A stretch of 64,000 nt of DNA from positions 5,580,001 to 5,644,000 of the forward strand of contig NC_088314.1 of the NCBI RefSeq assembly GCF_910592395.1, in the 5' to 3' direction. Position numbers and translations under genes: made by a program. Positions 59,186 to 64,000 of this stretch are shown piece by piece. Below the pieces are notes generated by a model. That model was given only the letters and a program-made list of their open reading frames with translations, searched no databases and was not told the DNA's origin. Position 1 is the stretch's first letter; every line of letters begins with the position of its first letter. The stretch is from Lineus longissimus (lineage: Eukaryota > Nemertea > Pilidiophora > Heteronemertea > Lineidae).

Positions 59186-59247
59186 GCACGTGCTGTGTGC
59201 ATGAAAAACATGCATTGCACGTGCTGTGTGCATGAAAAACATGCATT
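59186..59247. repeat. Perfect 31-bp tandem duplication
   Basis: Two identical 31-bp copies at 59186-59216 and 59217-59247. Each contains the E-box palindrome GCACGTGC and the palindrome ATGCAT. The perfect identity suggests a recent event. Confidence 0.9.
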
Positions 59248-59442
59248 GTGGATGTGTGACATATGATTTTCACGGGAACAGGGCCTAGCAGGGGAGAATG
59301 GAGTATTCTAGCGGGTGGGGGACTGCAGACGATACAGAAAGCGTTTTTGTTCTCTTGAGATAAAAAACTTTGTGCTAGGCCTAACCCCGAGTTTCCAGCA
59401 TACAGGGTATAGGTTATTGTAGGGAAACAACCTGCAAAAATA

Positions 59443-59681
59443 AATTGCGGCCATTTTGAAAAGACCCTGTTGACAGGCAAGGTATGTTTACCTTGGCATA
59501 AAAGTAAAAACTGTACAAGCTTATTCAAGCAATTTACTTGAAATGGTCCATGTCGTCCAATTTTCATGATTTTTTGAAAGCTTTTGGTGATGATTTGATT
59601 TAAAACATTTTACTTTTATGTCATGGTTATGGTAAACTTAAGCTGCCTGTGAAAAGGGTCTTTTCAAAATGACTGAAATTT
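59443..59681. repeat. Long inverted repeat (hairpin), about 65-bp arms
   Basis: The left arm, about 59443-59509 (CATTTTGAAAAGACCC through CATAAAAGTAAAA), matches the reverse complement of about 59608-59681 with a few mismatches and small gaps. The loop is about 98 bp and contains a second, weaker inverted pair around AAGCTT and AAGCTTTT. It may be a MITE or a foldback element; if transcribed it would form a long double-stranded stem. Confidence 0.75.
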
Positions 59682-59888
59682 GTTTTCGCATAAGGTCTAT
59701 TCTGCCGGTAACCGAACTGTTCTACTCTCCCCCTGACTCCCTCACCCTAAAAGCCTGTCCCTGCCTGGCCCAGGAAGGGGGCTGTGCCATAAATTGGATG
59801 TCCCCTCTAGGTCTGGACACCAGAATTTTTTTTTCATGCAAACTTTGGCAATTGTCAAACTGGCAGAGAAAGAACTGCTCTTGCCCTA

Positions 59889-59902
59889 CCCCCCCCCCCC
59901 CC
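59889..59902 (+). repeat. Poly(C) run of 14
   Basis: Uninterrupted run of fourteen C, followed by CATAAAAG. The opposite strand is a poly(G) run that could form a quadruplex. Confidence 0.8.
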
Positions 59903-60082
59903 ATAAAAGTTAGCCAGAGGCTGGGAAGGGGAGCTAGCCATAATATATATGGCTGCTCTCTGACCTTTATTGTAAAGCATTGTGACCAAGAGTTGGTCTT
60001 TGCAAAGGATTTTCTGTAATATTATGAAATTAATAAAGTAATGAACTTTGTGAACCACATGACATGAATGTCTTTGCCCAAG

Positions 60083-60210
60083 TTTATGGAAAGACCATGC
60101 TCCTCATCCATTGTAGAACATAAGGTCACAATGCATCTTCATTTCAATTTTATGGAAAACAATGCTCCTCATCCATTATGGAAGATAAGGTCACAATGCA
60201 TCTTCATTTC
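60083..60210. repeat. Tandem duplication of about 66 bp
   Basis: TTTATGGAAAGACCATGCTC at 60083 recurs as TTTATGGAAAACAATGCTCC at 60149. Both are followed by CTCATCCATT and AAGGTCACAATGCATCTTCA. Copies are about 63 bp each, with scattered differences. Confidence 0.8.
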
Positions 60211-60592
60211 TTTTGGTCCTTTCCCATATGTGGTTCTTGGGACCCGTAGTTGGGGCAGTTCTGGGGATGCTGCTCGCTCGATTCCAAAGACTTTCTTCAA
60301 TCCAGGTTCTCGAAGCATAACCATCAGTAAGATGTTTCAGGAGTCACAACCTTGAGGGAATTTAGATCTTTACCTGTCCCAGGTTCTAGTTGACCATAAA
60401 CCATGCAAGAAGGTCACAAACTAAGGGGAATTCATGTCGTCACAGTCTGGGTCTGTTTGCTGTCGAAAATGACAAAAATAGTTTCTGATTCTGAACAAAA
60501 AACAATAGCTGACACTTTATCTCATTGTCTTCTCATAATGTCACGAAATGCAGCCAAGTTTTATATAATGAAAACTGTACTCCTTTTCCAGG

Positions 60593-60872
60593 CCGTGCTG
60601 TTACGACCATGATCTGGTCCATTAATAATTGACCAGATGGACGGGTAATGATGTTACAGAGCAGGAGCTGCAAGATTGGGGCAAGAGATGGCGTGGTAAC
60701 CATGGACAGCGCCAAAGGGAGACGAAAGAAGGACAGAGTGAGGACAGTAGATACATCTACTACCATTCTGGCAGCAGACTTACGCAAGGGTACGGCTGTC
60801 TTGGGAGCACTGTTTGCAGACTTGATGCAAATGACCTGAGCAGAAGAACGAAGCTGGCAATGCTGGCTTGAG
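60593..60872 (+). other. Possible exon of unknown gene
   Basis: A strong acceptor (CTCCTTTTCCAG) ends at 60592. The sequence after it has balanced base composition, unlike its AT-rich surroundings. An open frame at 60648-60839 (62 codons, ending in ADLRKGTAVLGALFADLMQM) and another at 60629-60871 overlap in different frames. Neither resembles a family that I know. It could be a non-coding RNA exon or decayed coding sequence. Confidence 0.2.
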
Positions 60873-60899
60873 ACTTGTGTGCCAAAGAATCTCCCTGGA

Positions 60900-62900
60900 A
60901 TCAAGCCCGGGCCTTATTGCATGGTAGCCTGCAGTGTTAATCAGATGATGACAATGTTACAATGTGTTTACAATTGGTCAACTTAAACTTTATCACAGTA
61001 TTTAAATAAGCCAATGAATGACAAGGACAAGGGGGAAGAAACTATAGAGATTGAAGTCTTTACAAAATGCCTAGGAAGCTGGGCGTCTATCTGCTATGCT
61101 ACCTTGATTAGATATTGAGAAGATGTACACTTCAGCATGATATCAAAGAATCTTGTGTTCAGTAATGGCCTACAAATTACTTGCATGACAATTCTAAATA
61201 CTTCAAGATCGTTTTCAGCCTGTTTCAAGATCAGGGGCATGGCTGTCACCGAGGTTGTCCAAGAGAGACCCAATGCTATATTACTGTTGAAAAAGAAAAA
61301 GCGGTTTGGTTTGGCATGGCTAAGTATTGACCGACTAAGTGTTAAGAAGTTGTGACTTATTTCTTGCCTGTTGTTTGAGAAACAGTAATGCCAGTCATTG
61401 GTCATGTGACAGTGAAGGCTTAATTGCCAACACAGGAACAAAAATTTGATGTCGGGCCAATGACAACACAAAGTTGGCACCATATTGGATTTACAGACCG
61501 ACTGTACAAACTTGGCAACAGCAAAATAAGCCAGTAACAGTGAGGACGAGTCTGTGAAAGGATGCCTAGCCACATATCTTCAAGGTAGCTGCCTCTGCTA
61601 TGATGATAATGAAAGGATGAATGCCAGCAGAATGACTAAGTGACCGAAACTTTCATGTGTAATCGCCTTAACAATTTATGATCACCCTAATGGTTTTAGC
61701 CTTCTGTTTCAGCATGGTTTTAAGATTTGAGGACCGGGATGTCACAGAGGTCTGGAAAAACTATTGCTAATTAGGACGCACTCGCATCTGGAACACCTGC
61801 TGTGAAGGAGGGCTGGGTATGCTCAAAGAAAGATATTTTTTCTTTCCGGCCATGTTGCCACCGTCACAATTGCCACAAAGAACCGAACTTGGTGCCAGTT
61901 TAAATATGAACTTGAATTATCAGAGGGTGTCGAAGAGAGCCTCTGCACCCTATAGTAAAAGGACGAAGCAGCTTGGTTTGACCTGGTGAAATATCCACTG
62001 ACTAGGTTCCAACATAAACATGATAGAGGGCAGTGATAATTAGATGCCCGAATTTGCTTCCTAATGGCAAGTCCTAGCATGTTTCTTGTTTCGTGAGAAA
62101 TACACTGTCCTGTAAAGCATGCATTTTGAAAATTTGCCTGTGATCTGAGCCTGTGAGAGACAATGATACAGTTCATAGAACTCGGTGGGACGGTGACAAC
62201 TGGTTAGGAAGAAGACTCGTCAATGCATGTTTAAAAAATTCAGAAGAAATTTGGCTGCAGTCGAGACGTCCTTGCAGTGAAAAGCTTGAGGTGTTACAAA
62301 AATTCACTGACAGGCATTCTAATAGTTTGAGTTATTTTTCAGCCTGCATGGTTTCATGGATTAGATGAGATGGAGAGATACAACATACATGGTGAAACAT
62401 GTGTCCGTTACATAAAGGTCTGTGTGTGTATCCTGAAGAGGGATTCAGTTGACTTTTGAAGGAGCAAATAATTTAGGTAAGAAAATTGTTCTTCATATTC
62501 CGTCAACTAGTTGAAAAGCTGTCAGCATTGAAGTTTCTTGCCCTTCATTCAGGCAAGAGAAGTATGCAGTCCCATACAGTTTGAAGTAAAATTCATGTCT
62601 CTGAACCTGGCTGACATAGATTAAATCTTGATTCCTGCCCAAATAATGAACAAAAATCTGCTCAAACATCAAATCGCCTCAGACAGTGGACATGGCTGAT
62701 TATCTGGAGATGGTGTTTAGTATTTCATCACATTGATACACCATCCAAGGCATCTTATGATGAAAAACAGCAGGTCGAGTTCCTTTTGTGGACTGAAGGT
62801 AGGTTGGCCTAAACATTAGGCATAAGAAACTGGACAACAGTGCAGACAATTCTCAACATTTTATCTTGCTGAATGTATGTAGCAAGTTACTGACAACTAT
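60900..62900. other. Intergenic stretch, nothing recognised
   Basis: No exon with both splice sites, no RNA gene and no clear repeat. A 159-codon minus-strand open frame at 61094-61573 has no recognisable motif and is probably chance. Confidence 0.4.
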
Positions 62901-62920
62901 TCACAGAGTCAGAGCAAACG

Positions 62921-63719
62921 TGATGGCTGTCTGTATTGCACTTCTGACCAGTGATCTGCTTATGGCAGGTAATGGAACAAGATTTCACTGTGATCAGCTG
63001 ACTGGAGAAAATGATGAAGGAATCTACAATGTCGTTGCAAGGACAAGCAATCTTAGAATACAAGATTGGTGTGAATGTGAATCTGTGCAGGATAGATTGT
63101 TGTGATGGTTGTCTGTATTGCACTTCAGACCAGTGATCTGCTTTTGGCAGGTAATGGCACTTGTTTCTAAAACAGCTTCGTATTTGCCTAGTGTCTTCAT
63201 ATTTGGAAGATGATTATCTAGGTGTGGAAAAGCCAGGGGACCGTTCCACGTCATTGTTTATTTTGTTTAGAAAATTTTATTAATGAAAATGGTGGTCCTA
63301 TTCCAGCTCCTCCATCTGATGGCACAGACTGGAAAAGACGAAAGCTACCACACCAGCTACCACACATTGGTCAAGTGCTGTCCTGTAAGAGTTCCTTTAA
63401 CCCTGTTAATCAAGCAAAGATCAGTTCACGTGCTGAGGGTTGCAACTCCAACACCACTAACAAGATTTCACTGTGATCAGCTGACTGGAAAAAATGATGA
63501 AGGAATCTACAATGTCGTTGCAAGGACAAGCAATTTTAGAATACAAGGTTTGTGTGAATGTGAATCTGTGCAGGATAGATGTACTGTAGCCTGCCTGCCG
63601 GATAATTTATCAGAAAGCAAGTATGTCTAGAATGACGAGAATAATAAGTCAAAAAGTTTATAACAGATTTTAGTCTTAACATTGGTCAAGTGCTGTCCTG
63701 TAAGTGTTCCTTCAACCCT
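62921..63719. repeat. Nested local direct duplications
   Basis: Three separate pairs of direct repeats. 62921-62975 matches 63103-63157 (55 bp). 62977-63097 matches 63460-63580 (121 bp, few differences). 63364-63404 matches 63679-63719 (41 bp, near CATTGGTCAAGTGCTGTCCT). The 121-bp pair is open in the same frame in both copies (GIYNVVARTSN; CECESVQDR), but neither belongs to a recognised gene. Confidence 0.85.
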
Positions 63720-64000
63720 TTAGCTCCTGCGGATCTACAAAAAAATTTCCAGTATCTCCCTGAAGATTTCCATGTATTCCTATAGTGTATAGACCTTTGG
63801 CAAAAGAGATACAAAAAGTTGAAAATGAAGTACTACAAGTGATATTTATTTTGAAGCTAACAATCGTACTTACATTATGATATCATTAATTTTTCATTTT
63901 AACCCCCTGGTATTGACAGCATTAACCATCTCAAAATTTAGTGAAAAATCATAAAAAGGCCCTGTAGTAAACAATAGAATCATAAGATGTTCCTACATAA

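Noticed and set aside
58986-59567. 193-codon minus-strand ORF
   Set aside because: Crosses the 31-bp duplication and part of the hairpin; no motif, no splice context; likely chance.

Overview
This is a eukaryotic, intron-rich, AT-leaning window. It reads as the genome of a marine invertebrate, but the phylum cannot be fixed from the sequence. Support comes from GT-AG introns with pyrimidine-rich acceptors, AATAAA signals, a partial axonemal dynein heavy chain, a full-length ANKRD26-type gene, dispersed inverted-repeat and tRNA-derived elements, and minisatellites. Nothing looks prokaryotic or viral.

Layout. (1) 1-969: intron or 5' flank of the first gene, with no exon recognised. (2) 970-5641, + strand: the last eleven exons of an axonemal dynein heavy chain of the DNAH3/DNAH7/DNAH12 group, followed by a roughly 1 kb 3' UTR ending near an AATAAA at 6662. 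(3) About 7.1-7.39 kb: a short intergenic promoter and 5' leader with two upstream ORFs. (4) 7392-51431, + strand: one very large gene that I assembled from 53 phase-consistent coding exons (9,234 nt including the stop, 3,077 aa). It is an ANKRD26-type protein with N-terminal ankyrin repeats, a long acidic region of short exons that repeatedly encode a Ser-x-Trp-Asp motif, a charged ER/K helix, one giant 675-codon exon, and about 900 residues of coiled coil. (5) 51.5-54.9 kb: intergenic sequence with one MITE-like element. (6) 54.93-57.1 kb: a degenerate tandem array with a basic period of about 121 bp. (7) 57.6-64 kb: CpG-richer patches that look like promoters or first exons, a long hairpin, several local duplications and no recognisable gene.

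The two real genes lie head to tail on the same strand. Both families act in cilia: one is an axonemal inner-arm motor, and the other in vertebrates is a centriolar distal-appendage protein. The clearest unusual feature is the tryptophan-acidic exon series in the ANKRD26-type gene (about 14.0-23.4 kb). It encodes at least eleven near-identical Trp-Asp motifs, mostly one per short exon, and may be a multivalent docking region. Other observations are a putative RVxF (PP1-docking) motif in the giant exon, a 45-bp (15-codon) minisatellite just downstream of a donor site, two 182-bp MITE-like copies, and the 121-bp array.

Exon boundaries were read by eye from splice motifs, reading phase and family resemblance. 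No alignment or transcript evidence was available.
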